From assembly GCF_007992495.1 (NCBI RefSeq), contig NZ_BKAJ01000020.1, forward strand, positions 1 to 64,000: DNA of 64,000 nt, read 5' to 3'. Below are positions 17,211 through 26,586 of this stretch, one piece after another; the stretch's first letter is position 1, and the number at the start of each line of letters is the position of its first letter. A program made the translations under genes and the position numbers. The notes below the pieces were generated by a model. It was not told where the DNA came from. It ran no database searches and saw only the letters and a program-made list of their open reading frames with translations. Origin of the DNA: Reyranella soli (GTDB lineage Bacteria; Pseudomonadota; Alphaproteobacteria; Reyranellales; Reyranellaceae).

Positions 17211-18611
17211 GTGTCCTACGCCTTTCACCTGAACACATCGAAACCGGACTGGCGCGATCCGGACCTCAGCGTCCTCGACAGCCGCCGCAGTCCCGTGCCG
17301 TCCGCGCCACTGGCGCTGCTGCCGCAGCCGTGGCGCGATTGGATCGCCGAGACCGAGAAGGCAACCGGCGCGCCGGCCGATTATGTCGTGCAGTCGGTGC
17401 TCGCGGGTGTCGCGGCCGTGTGCGGGGCGGGCGTGCGGGTGCGCGTCACGCCGGCCTGGGACGAGCCGCTGATACTGTGGCAGGCGGTGGTGGGCGAGCC
17501 GTCGACCGGCAAGTCCGCGGCGCTGGCGCCCATGCGCCGGTTGCTGGACCTCGTCGAACAGGAGCGGCGCGCCGGCGACGAGGAGCGGCGCGCGGCGCAG
17601 ACCAGACAAGGCGGTGGCAAGGACGGCGACGCCGCGCCGTTCGTGCCCTCGCAGGTTGTGGCGAGCGATGCCGATCCCGTGGCGCTCGTCGACATCGTCT
17701 CGGGCAACCCGCGCGGCGTCCTGCTGTGGCGCGACGGTCCGGCGGTCTGGATCGGCGCCGCGGACGATGACGAGGACGACAGCCATCGCACGACATGGCT
17801 CGCCGCCTGGGATTCAGGCGCCGTCACCGTGGCGCGTCCGCGCCAGCCGGCGCGATCGCTGCCGCGCTTTGCGGTCAGCATCCTCGAGACCATTCGTCCC
17901 GAGCGGCTGCAGGAGTCGCTGCGTTCCGGCGACGACAGCCTGGCCGCACGCTTTCTCTTTGCCTGGCCCGGCCCGCAGCCCTATCGCGCCCTCGCGGTGG
18001 TCGAGGGCGCGCGCGATGAGGAGATCCTGCATCGGCTGCGGGCTCTGTCGCGGCTGGCCGGGAGCGCCGACGATCCCTGCGTGCTCGCCGTCGACGATCG
18101 TGGGCGCGCGGCGCTCGACAAGGTTCTGGCGGCGCTGCATGCCGAGCGGCAGAACGTCGAGGGGCTGGAGGCGGCATGGATCGGCAAGAGCCGGTCGCTG
18201 ATCGTGCGGCTGGCCGGCGTGCTGGAACTGCTGGCGACGATCGACGGCAAGGCCAAGCGGCCCGGCGCCATCGGCGCCGAGCAGGTCGAAGCCGTTGCGG
18301 CGCTGTGGCGCGACTACTACTGGCCGCACGCCAAGGCGGTGTTCGACAGCGCCGAGCTCTCGGACAATTCCAAGCGCGTGCTGCGTGTTGCGCGGTGGTT
18401 GGTGGCCAAGCGGCCGGCCGACGTCTCGCGCGAGGAGATTCGACGGCGCGCGCTGGGCCAGGCGGCGACGGCCGAGGAGACCGAGAGCGTGCTGCAGCGC
18501 CTGCACTATCTCGGCTACGTCCAGCCCGATCTCGCCCATCGCGACAAACCCGGGCGGCCGGCCAACCGTTGGCTGGTCAATCCGGCGCTGGCCGCACCTG
18601 AAAACCCGTAG
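17211..18611 (+). CDS. Orphan DUF3987 (YfjI-like) ATPase/primase-like protein
   Basis: A 466-residue protein from the GTG at 17211, which follows an AAAGGA ribosome binding site at ideal spacing and lies just after a strong promoter. The DUF3987 domain has a P-loop VGEPSTGKSAAL and a downstream LLWRDGPAVWIG segment. The C-terminal part looks like a winged-helix domain (RRRALGQAATAEETESVLQRLHYLGYV). DUF3987 proteins typically belong to prophages, plasmids and integrated islands, where they act as helicase- or primase-like replication proteins. No integrase or other phage gene accompanies this one. It may be a relic of an element or a domesticated gene. A long inverted repeat follows it. Confidence 0.75.
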   Translation: MSYAFHLNTSKPDWRDPDLSVLDSRRSPVPSAPLALLPQPWRDWIAETEKATGAPADYVVQSVLAGVAAVCGAGVRVRVTPAWDEPLILWQAVVGEPSTGKSAALAPMRRLLDLVEQERRAGDEERRAAQTRQGGGKDGDAAPFVPSQVVASDADPVALVDIVSGNPRGVLLWRDGPAVWIGAADDDEDDSHRTTWLAAWDSGAVTVARPRQPARSLPRFAVSILETIRPERLQESLRSGDDSLAARFLFAWPGPQPYRALAVVEGARDEEILHRLRALSRLAGSADDPCVLAVDDRGRAALDKVLAALHAERQNVEGLEAAWIGKSRSLIVRLAGVLELLATIDGKAKRPGAIGAEQVEAVAALWRDYYWPHAKAVFDSAELSDNSKRVLRVARWLVAKRPADVSREEIRRRALGQAATAEETESVLQRLHYLGYVQPDLAHRDKPGRPANRWLVNPALAAPENP

Positions 18612-18656
18612 CGGAAACAGCGGAAATGTCCGAAATGAAATTTTCTTACGCTCATG

Positions 18657-18727
18657 CTCTTCCGGACCGCGAGCCTCCGGCTCGCTCATGAATCATGAGC
18701 GAGCCGGAGGCTCGCGGTCCGGAAGAG
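18657..18727. repeat. Perfect 34-bp inverted repeat, REPIN-like family copy 1
   Basis: The left arm 18657-18690 and right arm 18694-18727 are perfect reverse complements around a 3-base loop. Each arm contains its own small hairpin (GCGAGCC, three bases, GGCTCGC). The core GGACCGCG...CTCC...CGCTCATGA is shared with the repeat at 47621-47689. It lies between the DUF3987 gene and the autotransporter and may also end transcription. The rest of 18612-18909 shows no gene. Confidence 0.85.
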
Positions 18728-18909
18728 GAAGACCATGAGGCAAGAGAAGACGAAAACTTTATAGGCGGCCTGGCCGGGGTCTAACGTTTCACCCTCTAAC
18801 GTTTCGGCCGGCCAGCGCCATTTGAGGAGCGGCGGCAGCCTGTCCCTGTTGAACCGCACTCTCGTCGTCTCCAAGATGGCGCAGCTTTGGGGGGAGTCAC
18901 CGAGTAGAA

Positions 18910-21900
18910 ATGCGTAGCGTTGGGACCGGGCGGGAGTCCGGGCGACGGGTTGGCCTGTCGCAGGCAGCGGCCTGGGTGTCGCTGGTATTGATGTCTTCAA
19001 CGGCCCTCACGGCCATCGCCCCACTGTCGCCCGCCTGGGCGGACGGCGGCAACGGCGGCGCCGGCTTCGGCGGCCCCGGCGGCGCGGGAGCCACCACCGC
19101 AGGGGGGACGGGCGGCAACGCCACCGCCGGTTCGGGCGGCGGCGGCGGCGGCGGCGGTTCGGGCGGTGGCAACGGCGGCGGGGGCGACGGCGGCAGCGCG
19201 GGCGGCGCCGGCGGAACATCCGGTAGCCTCGATGGCCAAGCCGGCGCCGTAGTTCCTTTCGGCGGCGGCGGCGGCGGTGGCGGCTTCCAGGCCCTCACCA
19301 CGACCTCGCTGCAGAACGAGAGCGGCACGCTCCGGGGCGGCAATGGCGGCGCCGGCGGAAGGGGTTCCGGCGGCGGCGGCGGCGGCGGCGGCGGTGGTGC
19401 CGGCGGCGTCGGTGCGATCAGCTCGGGCAACACTCTCCAGGGCAACGCCGAGGGCGCGTCGATCATCGGCGGCAACGGCGGCGCCGGCGGCGCCGCGCCC
19501 GACGGCGCCGGCAGTCGTGGCGGCAGCGGCGGCGACGGCGGCACCGGCGTTCAGTTGAGCAACACCGGCTACATCTTCATCAATTCCGGGACCATACGCG
19601 GCGGCAACGGCGGCGCGGCCGGCGTGGGGACGAGCGGGAACGGCACGGCGGGCGCCGGCGGTACCGGCCTCGTCGTCGAAGGCATTTCAGTCGTCAACTT
19701 CGGCACGATCGAGGGCGGCCTCTCCGGCGACGGCGTGACGCGCGCCAACGCCATTACCTTCAACACCAACTTCGCGCACGTCCTGCAGATCGCCGGAACG
19801 TCCGTGATCGTCGGCAACGTCGTCGCCAACGGCGACGGCAGCAACACCAACACCCTGGACATGGCCGGCGCCGGCACGAACAGCTTCGACATGTCGAGCG
19901 TCGGCGCCGCCGCTCAGTACCGGGGCTTCAACCAGATCATGAAGAGCACCAGCAGCACCTGGGTGCTGTCCGGGACGACCACGGAGACCCTGAACTGGCG
20001 GATCGACGGCGGCGCGTTCGCCGTCGCGCAGGACGCGACGTTGGGCAGCGGCGCCGGCACGCTCACCTTCGGCACCGCCGGCGGCACCGGCGGCGGGCTG
20101 CGCTGGGATGCGTCCTTCAACACCAACCGCACCGTCACGCTCGACTCCGGCGGCGCCAACCTCAACACCAACGGCTTCGACGCCACGATGAGCGGGGCGA
20201 TCGGCGGCGTCGGCCGCCTGAGGAAGACCGGCGGCGGCACGCTCACCCTGACGGGCGCCAACACCTACCAGGGCGGCACCGCCGCCAACGGCGGCACGAT
20301 CTCCGTTTCGGCCGACGCCAATCTCGGCGCTGCATCCGGCAACATCGGCTTCAACGGCGGCACGCTGCAGACAACGGCGAGCTTCGGCACGTTGCGCAGC
20401 GTGGTGCTCAACGGCGCCGGCACGTTCGAGACGGTGGCCGGCACCACGCTCACCCTCGGCGGCACCATCAGCAACACCGGATCGCTCACCAAGACCGGCG
20501 ACGGCACGTTGATCGTGACGGTGAACAACACGTACACCGGCACCACGACGATCTCGGGCGGCACGCTGCAGGTCGGCAACGGCGGCACCACCGGCACGCT
20601 GGGCAGCGGCGCGGTGACCAACAACGCGCAGCTCACCTTCAACCGCAGCGACGATTTCACGGTCGCCAACACCATCGGCGGAACCGGCGCGGTGACCAAG
20701 CTGGGCGCCGGCACCATGACGCTGACCGGCACCAACTCCTACTCGGGCGGCACGACGGTGGCGGCCGGCACGCTGCAGGGGACGACGACGAGCCTGCAGG
20801 GCGCCATCACCAACAACGCCGCCGTGACCTTCGACCAGGCAACCAACGGCACCTACGCCGGCAATATGTCCGGCTCGGGCACCGTCACGGTGCAGGGCGG
20901 CGGCACGGTGACGTTCAGCGGGACCAACAGCTACGGCGGCGGCACCACGGTGTCGGGCGTCGGCACGACGCTGGCCGGCACGACGACCAGCCTGCAGGGC
21001 AACATCGCCAACAACGCCAATGTCCGCTTCGATCAGGCGGGCAACGGCACCTACACCGGCACCATGTCGGGCACGGGCGCGCTCACGGTGCAGGGCGGCG
21101 GCACCGTGACGCTGACCGGCACCAACAGCTACGGCGGCGGCACCACGATCACGGGCGGCAGCACGGTGTCGGTGTCGAGCAACGCCAATCTCGGCAATGC
21201 CGCCGGCACGCTCTCCCTCGACAGCGGCAGGCTGCAGGCGACGGCGAGCTTCGCCACGTCGCGCGCCACGACGCTCAATGCCGGCGGCGGCACCTTCGAC
21301 ACGGCAACCGGCACCACGCTCACCCACAGCGGCGCCATCGGCGGCAGCGGCGGCCTGACCAAGACCGGCGACGGCACGCTCACTCTCACGGGCAACAATA
21401 CCTACGCCGGCGGCACCTTGATCAGCGGCGGCACCCTGCAGATCGGCGACGGCGCTACCGGCGGCTCGCTCGGCAGCGGCACGGTGACCAACAACGGCCG
21501 GCTTTCGTTCAACTACAACGGCAGCCTCATCGTCGCCAACGACATCGGAGGCACTGGTTCGCTCACGCGGCAGAGCGCGGCGTTCGCCTCGCTCGTGCTC
21601 ACCGGGAACAATACCTATTCCGGCTCCACCACGATCTCGAGCGGTGCCATTCAGGTGGGCGGCGGCGGCACGTCCGGCAGCCTGGGCACCGGCGCGGTGA
21701 TCAACAACGGCGCGCTGCTTTTCGTTCGCAGTGACGACATCGTCGTCGGCAACACCATGACCGGCTCGGGCGAGCTCATCATTGCGGGAAGCGGCAGCGT
21801 GACGCTGACTGGCGCCGCAGGCTTTGCCGGCACTGTCAAAGTGCAAAACGCAGGGACGCTCGTCGTTAATTCCAACGAGGCGCTGGGAACGGGCGCCATC

Positions 21901-24789
21901 CAGATGGAGCGCGGTACCTTGCTGGCGATCAGCAACATCACGCTCTCCAATGCCCTGTCGATAGGTCCACCGTTTTCCTTCGGGTACTCCGGTACGATCG
22001 CCGCTGCGACCGGAACGACGCTCTTGCTGACGTCGAGCTCGTTGGCGGCGGGAGGCGCTTTCTCAGGGATCAGGTTCGGCACCGGTACGAATGCCGGTAC
22101 CGTCGTCCTGGCGCCCACGGGAGCGGTGAGTGCCGACGACAGCAACGTGACAGTCGCCGGCGGCAGATTGCAGCTTGGAAACGCCAACAGCGCAAACCTC
22201 TTCACCACCAGTACGACGACCGTCGGCACTGGAGCGGTGCTGGACCTGAATGGCTTCAACGTCACCATTGGCGACCTGCGAGGAGCCGGCACGGTGTCGA
22301 CGGGCAACGTGGCGGGCCAGTTGCTCACGGTGCAGCAAGGGCAGTTCAGCGGCTCCATCACGGGTGCCGGCGGCCTGGTCAAGACCGGCGCCGGACTGCT
22401 GTCGCTCAACGGCGCCAACAGCTACTCGGGCGCCACGACGGTGAACGGCGGTGCGCTGGCGGCGGGGGCGGCCAATGCCTTCTCGTCGGCGAGCGCCTTC
22501 AACGTTGGGCCGGCAGGCACGCTGGTGGTGGGAAGCTTCGACCAGACGATCGGCTCGCTGGCGGGCGAAGGTGCGGTGGAGCTGGGCGCGGCGCTGACGG
22601 CGGGAGTCAACAACGCCAGCACGAGCTACGCCGGGGTGCTGTCGGGCACCGGCAGCTTCAACAAGGCCGGCACCGGCACGATGCTCCTGACGGGGGCCAA
22701 TACCTACAGCGGCGGTACGACGGTATCGGGCGGCACTCTGCAGCTCGGGGCGGGCGCCTCGCTGGCCTCAGGTGGCGCGCTCGCGATCAACGGCGGTGTC
22801 TTCGACAACGGCGGCAATGCTGTCTCGGTCGGCGCTCTCTCGGGTAGCGGCGGCGGCATCCTGCTGAACGGCGGCAGCCTTGCGACCAGCAGCGCGGCCA
22901 GCACGACGTTGGCTGCCAACATCAGCGGCAGCGGCGCCTTCACCAAGGCCGGCGCCGGCACGCTGATCCTGGCGGGCATCAACAGTTACACCGGCGGCAC
23001 GACCGTCTCGGGCGGCGTACTCCAAGGCAACAGCGCGAGCTTGCAGGGCAACATCCTCAACAATGCGTCGGTCGTATTCAACCAGACCGGCGGCGGCACC
23101 TATGCCGGCGCGATGTCGGGCGCCGGCGGCATGACCCTGCAGGGCGGCGGCGTGCTCGGCATGACCGGGACCAGCACCTACACCGGGCCGACGACCGTCA
23201 ACGCCAGCACGCTGGTCGTGAACGGCTCGCTCGCGAGCAGCGTGACGCTGAACAATGGCGGCGTGCTGGGCGGCAGCGGCACGATCGGCGGCGTGGTCTC
23301 CAACGGCGCCACCATTGCCCCGGGCAATTCGATCGGCACGCTGAACGTCAACGGCACCTTCACCCAGAACGGCGGCACCTACGTCGTCGAGGCCAACGCC
23401 GCGGGCCAGAGCGACAGGGTGAACGTCACGGGCACCGCCACTCTAAACGGCGGCACGGTGCAGGTGGCGGCCGCCAGCGGCAGCTACGCCAACAGCACGA
23501 CCTACACCATCCTCAACGCCACCGGCGGCGTGAGCGGGACCTACGACGGTGTGAGCAGCAACTTCGCCTTCCTGACGCCGTCGCTTGCCTACAACGCCAA
23601 CAACGTGTTCCTGACCCTGGCCCTGCAAGGCAGCACGCCGTTCTCCGGCTTCGGCGGCAACACGGGGAACCAGCGGGCCGTTGGACAGGCGCTCGACCAG
23701 AGCTACGCCGGCGCCACCGGCGACTTCGCCACGGTGATCGGCGCGCTCGCCGGAGCGAGCACGGCGCAGGCCGGGCCGGCGCTGAACGCCATCAGCGGCC
23801 AGCCCTATGCCGACTTCGGCTCGTTCAACGTCGCCAACAACGCCCTGTTCATGAATGCGCTTGGCCAGCAGATGGCGCTGGCGCGCGGCGGTCGCGGCTC
23901 GGGCCAGCGCCAGGCGCTTGCCGAGGCCTGCGATGTCGCGGCCTGCGACGGCTCGAGCCCGTTCAGCGTGTGGGGCAGCGCCCTGGGCGGCGTCGGTTCG
24001 GTGCAGGGCAACGGCAACGCCTCGACATTCACCTACAATGTCGGCGGTACCGGCGCCGGCATCGACTATCGCGTCATGCCGAGCCTGCTTCTGGGCCTCG
24101 GCGCCGGCTTCACCAGCGGTACCCAGTGGGCCGACAGCTTCCAGGGCAGGGGCTGGGCCAACACGGTGAGCGTCGCGGCCTATGCCAGCTTCACGGAGTC
24201 GGCGTTCTACCTCGATGCGCTGGCGGGTTACGCCTACTCGAACAACCAGCTGCAGCGGCAGATCTCCATTCCCAACCTGCAGCCGCGCACGGCCAACGGC
24301 TCGACGGGGGCCAACCAGTTCCTCGGCCAGGTCGAGACGGGCTACGCTTTCGACATCTACGCGCCGGCCAACGCGAGGCTGACGCCGTTCGCGCGCTTCC
24401 AGGCGTCGAGCGTCAACCAGGCGGCATTCCAGGAATGGGGCGCCAGCTCGCTCAGCCTGAACGTGGCGCAGCAGACGACGACGTCGCTGCGCACGACCCT
24501 GGGCGCGGATCTCGCGGCGGCGATCGGCACCGTGGATCTCGGGCTGCGGCTGGGCTGGCTGCACGAATACGCCGACACGGCGCGGCCGATGACGGCAGCC
24601 TTCGCCGGCGCGCCCGCGGCGAGCTTCACGGTCTACGGCGCCACGCCGCAGCGCGACGCCGCGGTGATCGGTTTCCAGGCCGGCGCCAGGATCGCCGACA
24701 CCGCCACGATCTTCCTGCGCTACGACGGCGACATCGGATCGGGCACCGACAACCACGCCCTCAATGTCGGCCTGAGGCTTTCCTGGTAG
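18910..24789 (+). CDS. Giant autotransporter with Gly-rich N-terminus and PATR repeats
   Basis: A 1959-residue type V secreted protein. An extended signal peptide ends near SPAWA at residue 44. Residues ~45-215 are extraordinarily glycine-rich, built of GGNGG and GGAGG units. From ~330 to ~1560 come many autotransporter-associated beta-strand repeats with the pattern GxLTKTGDGTLTLTG, NTYSGGT and GGTLQVG; these form a beta-helix passenger. A C-terminal autotransporter beta-barrel runs from about residue 1680 (PFSVWGSALGG) to the terminal LRLSW, with the aromatic last residue needed for BAM insertion. The passenger is probably surface-exposed and adhesive. No protease or lipase motif was seen. 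A GGGGGGAG stretch is rather far (13 bases) from the ATG, so the start is fairly but not fully certain. Confidence 0.92.
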   Translation: MRSVGTGRESGRRVGLSQAAAWVSLVLMSSTALTAIAPLSPAWADGGNGGAGFGGPGGAGATTAGGTGGNATAGSGGGGGGGGSGGGNGGGGDGGSAGGAGGTSGSLDGQAGAVVPFGGGGGGGGFQALTTTSLQNESGTLRGGNGGAGGRGSGGGGGGGGGGAGGVGAISSGNTLQGNAEGASIIGGNGGAGGAAPDGAGSRGGSGGDGGTGVQLSNTGYIFINSGTIRGGNGGAAGVGTSGNGTAGAGGTGLVVEGISVVNFGTIEGGLSGDGVTRANAITFNTNFAHVLQIAGTSVIVGNVVANGDGSNTNTLDMAGAGTNSFDMSSVGAAAQYRGFNQIMKSTSSTWVLSGTTTETLNWRIDGGAFAVAQDATLGSGAGTLTFGTAGGTGGGLRWDASFNTNRTVTLDSGGANLNTNGFDATMSGAIGGVGRLRKTGGGTLTLTGANTYQGGTAANGGTISVSADANLGAASGNIGFNGGTLQTTASFGTLRSVVLNGAGTFETVAGTTLTLGGTISNTGSLTKTGDGTLIVTVNNTYTGTTTISGGTLQVGNGGTTGTLGSGAVTNNAQLTFNRSDDFTVANTIGGTGAVTKLGAGTMTLTGTNSYSGGTTVAAGTLQGTTTSLQGAITNNAAVTFDQATNGTYAGNMSGSGTVTVQGGGTVTFSGTNSYGGGTTVSGVGTTLAGTTTSLQGNIANNANVRFDQAGNGTYTGTMSGTGALTVQGGGTVTLTGTNSYGGGTTITGGSTVSVSSNANLGNAAGTLSLDSGRLQATASFATSRATTLNAGGGTFDTATGTTLTHSGAIGGSGGLTKTGDGTLTLTGNNTYAGGTLISGGTLQIGDGATGGSLGSGTVTNNGRLSFNYNGSLIVANDIGGTGSLTRQSAAFASLVLTGNNTYSGSTTISSGAIQVGGGGTSGSLGTGAVINNGALLFVRSDDIVVGNTMTGSGELIIAGSGSVTLTGAAGFAGTVKVQNAGTLVVNSNEALGTGAIQMERGTLLAISNITLSNALSIGPPFSFGYSGTIAAATGTTLLLTSSSLAAGGAFSGIRFGTGTNAGTVVLAPTGAVSADDSNVTVAGGRLQLGNANSANLFTTSTTTVGTGAVLDLNGFNVTIGDLRGAGTVSTGNVAGQLLTVQQGQFSGSITGAGGLVKTGAGLLSLNGANSYSGATTVNGGALAAGAANAFSSASAFNVGPAGTLVVGSFDQTIGSLAGEGAVELGAALTAGVNNASTSYAGVLSGTGSFNKAGTGTMLLTGANTYSGGTTVSGGTLQLGAGASLASGGALAINGGVFDNGGNAVSVGALSGSGGGILLNGGSLATSSAASTTLAANISGSGAFTKAGAGTLILAGINSYTGGTTVSGGVLQGNSASLQGNILNNASVVFNQTGGGTYAGAMSGAGGMTLQGGGVLGMTGTSTYTGPTTVNASTLVVNGSLASSVTLNNGGVLGGSGTIGGVVSNGATIAPGNSIGTLNVNGTFTQNGGTYVVEANAAGQSDRVNVTGTATLNGGTVQVAAASGSYANSTTYTILNATGGVSGTYDGVSSNFAFLTPSLAYNANNVFLTLALQGSTPFSGFGGNTGNQRAVGQALDQSYAGATGDFATVIGALAGASTAQAGPALNAISGQPYADFGSFNVANNALFMNALGQQMALARGGRGSGQRQALAEACDVAACDGSSPFSVWGSALGGVGSVQGNGNASTFTYNVGGTGAGIDYRVMPSLLLGLGAGFTSGTQWADSFQGRGWANTVSVAAYASFTESAFYLDALAGYAYSNNQLQRQISIPNLQPRTANGSTGANQFLGQVETGYAFDIYAPANARLTPFARFQASSVNQAAFQEWGASSLSLNVAQQTTTSLRTTLGADLAAAIGTVDLGLRLGWLHEYADTARPMTAAFAGAPAASFTVYGATPQRDAAVIGFQAGARIADTATIFLRYDGDIGSGTDNHALNVGLRLSW

Positions 24790-24835
24790 CCCGGGCTTGC
24801 CCTCGATGAGCACTTAAGTTATTATTCAGTGATGA

Positions 24836-24940
24836 CTTTCTGTCATCCTGAGCGTAGCGAAGGATCTCATCGTCGGACCGTACAAAGCGCATTCCGGCGA
24901 ATGGCGATGAGATCTTTCGCTACGCTCAGGATGACGAAAG
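24836..24940. repeat. Long inverted repeat between convergent genes
   Basis: Arms 24836-24872 and 24905-24940 match as reverse complements except for one indel and one mismatch, around a 32-base loop. The arm core is TCATCCTGAGCGTAGCGAA, a sequence I recall as a dispersed repeat in many bacterial genomes. It separates the 3' ends of the autotransporter and the acyl-CoA ligase, so it can act as a two-way terminator. No U-tract follows. Confidence 0.75.
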
Positions 24941-24947
24941 AGCGCCG

Positions 24948-26585
24948 CTAGCGATGGCCGCGCTTGCTCTCCGCATCCAGGCGCCGCAGCTCGCGGCGCA
25001 TGATCTTGCCGGTCGTGGTGAGCGGCAGCTCGGCCACGAACTCGACCTCGCGCGGATATTCGTGGGCGGCGAGGCGGGTCTTCACGAAATTGGCGAGGTC
25101 GGCCTTGAGCGAGTCGGTGCCGACGATCTCGGGCCGCAGCTGCACGAAGGCCTTCACGATCTCGGTGCGCACCTTGTCGGGCACACCGACCACGCCGACC
25201 ATGGCGACGGCGGGATGGCGCATCAGGCATTCCTCGATCTCGCCCGGGCCGATGCGGTAGCCGCCCGAGGTGATGACGTCGTCGTCGCGGCTCTTGAAGA
25301 AGACGTAGCCGTCCTCGTCGATGCGCCCGAGATCGCCGGTCAGCAGCCAGTCGCCGGCGAACTTCTTCGCCGTCGCCTCGGGATTGCGCCAGTACTCCAG
25401 CATGACGATGGGATCGTGCCTGAAGCCCGCGATCTGGCCTTCCTCGCCGGGTGGCAGCAGCCTGCCGTCATTGTCGACGATCGCGACCTTGCGGCCGGGG
25501 CAGGCGCGGCCGCACGAACCCGGCCGCACCTCGAACCACTCGGGCGAGTTCAGCAGCATCAAGTTCATCTCGGTCTGGCCGTAGCCCTCCGAGATGGTCG
25601 TGCCGAAGGTGTCGCGGCCCCAGTCGAGCAGCTCCTCGCCCATCGCCTCGCCGCCCGTGCTTACAGCGCGCAGGTCGTACGACCAGCGGTCCTGCGGCTT
25701 GTGGACCTGGCGCATCATCTTGAGCGCCGTCGGCGGGATGAAGGCGACGCCGACGCGATGGCGGTCGAGGAGGGCGAAGGCGCGTTCGGGATCGAACTTG
25801 GCAAAACGATGCGCCACCACCGGCGTGCCGTAGAACCAGGCCGGGAAGAGGGCGTCGAACAGGCCGGCGATCCACGCCCATTCGGCCGGCGTCCACATCA
25901 CCTCGTTGCCCTGCGGCCAGTGGCTGAGCCATTGCTCGACCGGCGGGATCGAGCCCAGCAGCACGCGATGGGCGTGCAACGCGCCCTTGGGCTGGCCGGT
26001 CGTGCCCGAGGTGTAGATCAGCAGCGCGGGATCCTCGGCCAAGGTGTCGACCGTGGCGAAGCTGTCGGACGCCGCACCCAGCAGGCGGTCCCAGTCGAGG
26101 AAGGCGCTGCCGTTGGCGCCGGCGCCGATCGCGATGACGGTCTTGAGATGCGGCAGGCGATCGCGCACGGCCAGCACCTTGGGCAGCTGGCTCATGTCGG
26201 TGATCACGGCCGAGGCCTCGGCGTTGGCCAAGCGATACTCCAGCGCTTCCTCGCCGAACAGCGTGAACAGCGGCAGCACCACGGCGCCCATGCGGTAAGT
26301 GGCGATATGGCTGATCGTGAGCTCGGCGCCCTGGCTCAGGAACACGCCGACTCGGTCGCCCTTGCCGATGCCCTTGGCGGCCAGCGCGTTGGCAAGCCGC
26401 GAGCTTGCCGCGAGCAGATGTCCGAAGGTCCAGTTGCGAACCGACCCGTCAGCAGCCTCGACAATGAGTGCCAGCGCCTCGCGGGGATGTCGTTCACAGA
26501 CGGCGCGGCCCATGTTGAATCGTTCGGGCCTGGGCCAGCGGAACTGGCGCATCGCCTCGTCATACGGAACGCCGCGCGGGATCAT
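24948..26585 (-). CDS. AMP-dependent acyl-CoA synthetase
   Basis: A 545-residue adenylate-forming ligase that activates a carboxylic acid with ATP and transfers it to CoA. Motifs: the P-loop-like LLIYTSGTTGQPKG near residue 190, STGGEAMGEEL and EGYGQTEMN (the A4/A5 region), LLTGDLGRIDEDGY and the catalytic Lys in TTTGKIMRREL near the C-terminus. Length and motifs resemble medium-chain acyl-CoA or acetyl-CoA synthetase-like enzymes; the substrate cannot be decided. Its ATG follows the stop of the ClpP-like gene after one base, so the two form an operon. Confidence 0.88.
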   Translation of the reverse strand: MIPRGVPYDEAMRQFRWPRPERFNMGRAVCERHPREALALIVEAADGSVRNWTFGHLLAASSRLANALAAKGIGKGDRVGVFLSQGAELTISHIATYRMGAVVLPLFTLFGEEALEYRLANAEASAVITDMSQLPKVLAVRDRLPHLKTVIAIGAGANGSAFLDWDRLLGAASDSFATVDTLAEDPALLIYTSGTTGQPKGALHAHRVLLGSIPPVEQWLSHWPQGNEVMWTPAEWAWIAGLFDALFPAWFYGTPVVAHRFAKFDPERAFALLDRHRVGVAFIPPTALKMMRQVHKPQDRWSYDLRAVSTGGEAMGEELLDWGRDTFGTTISEGYGQTEMNLMLLNSPEWFEVRPGSCGRACPGRKVAIVDNDGRLLPPGEEGQIAGFRHDPIVMLEYWRNPEATAKKFAGDWLLTGDLGRIDEDGYVFFKSRDDDVITSGGYRIGPGEIEECLMRHPAVAMVGVVGVPDKVRTEIVKAFVQLRPEIVGTDSLKADLANFVKTRLAAHEYPREVEFVAELPLTTTGKIMRRELRRLDAESKRGHR

Positions 26586-26586
26586 G

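Noticed and set aside
19687..21846. 719-codon minus-strand frame inside the autotransporter gene
   Set aside because: A shadow of the repetitive passenger; composition reflects the reversed Gly/Thr repeats.
20200..23200. Regularly recurring short sequences that might suggest a CRISPR array or tandem repeat
   Set aside because: They are degenerate codons for GTLTLTG and NTYSGGT protein repeats, in frame and without unique spacers.
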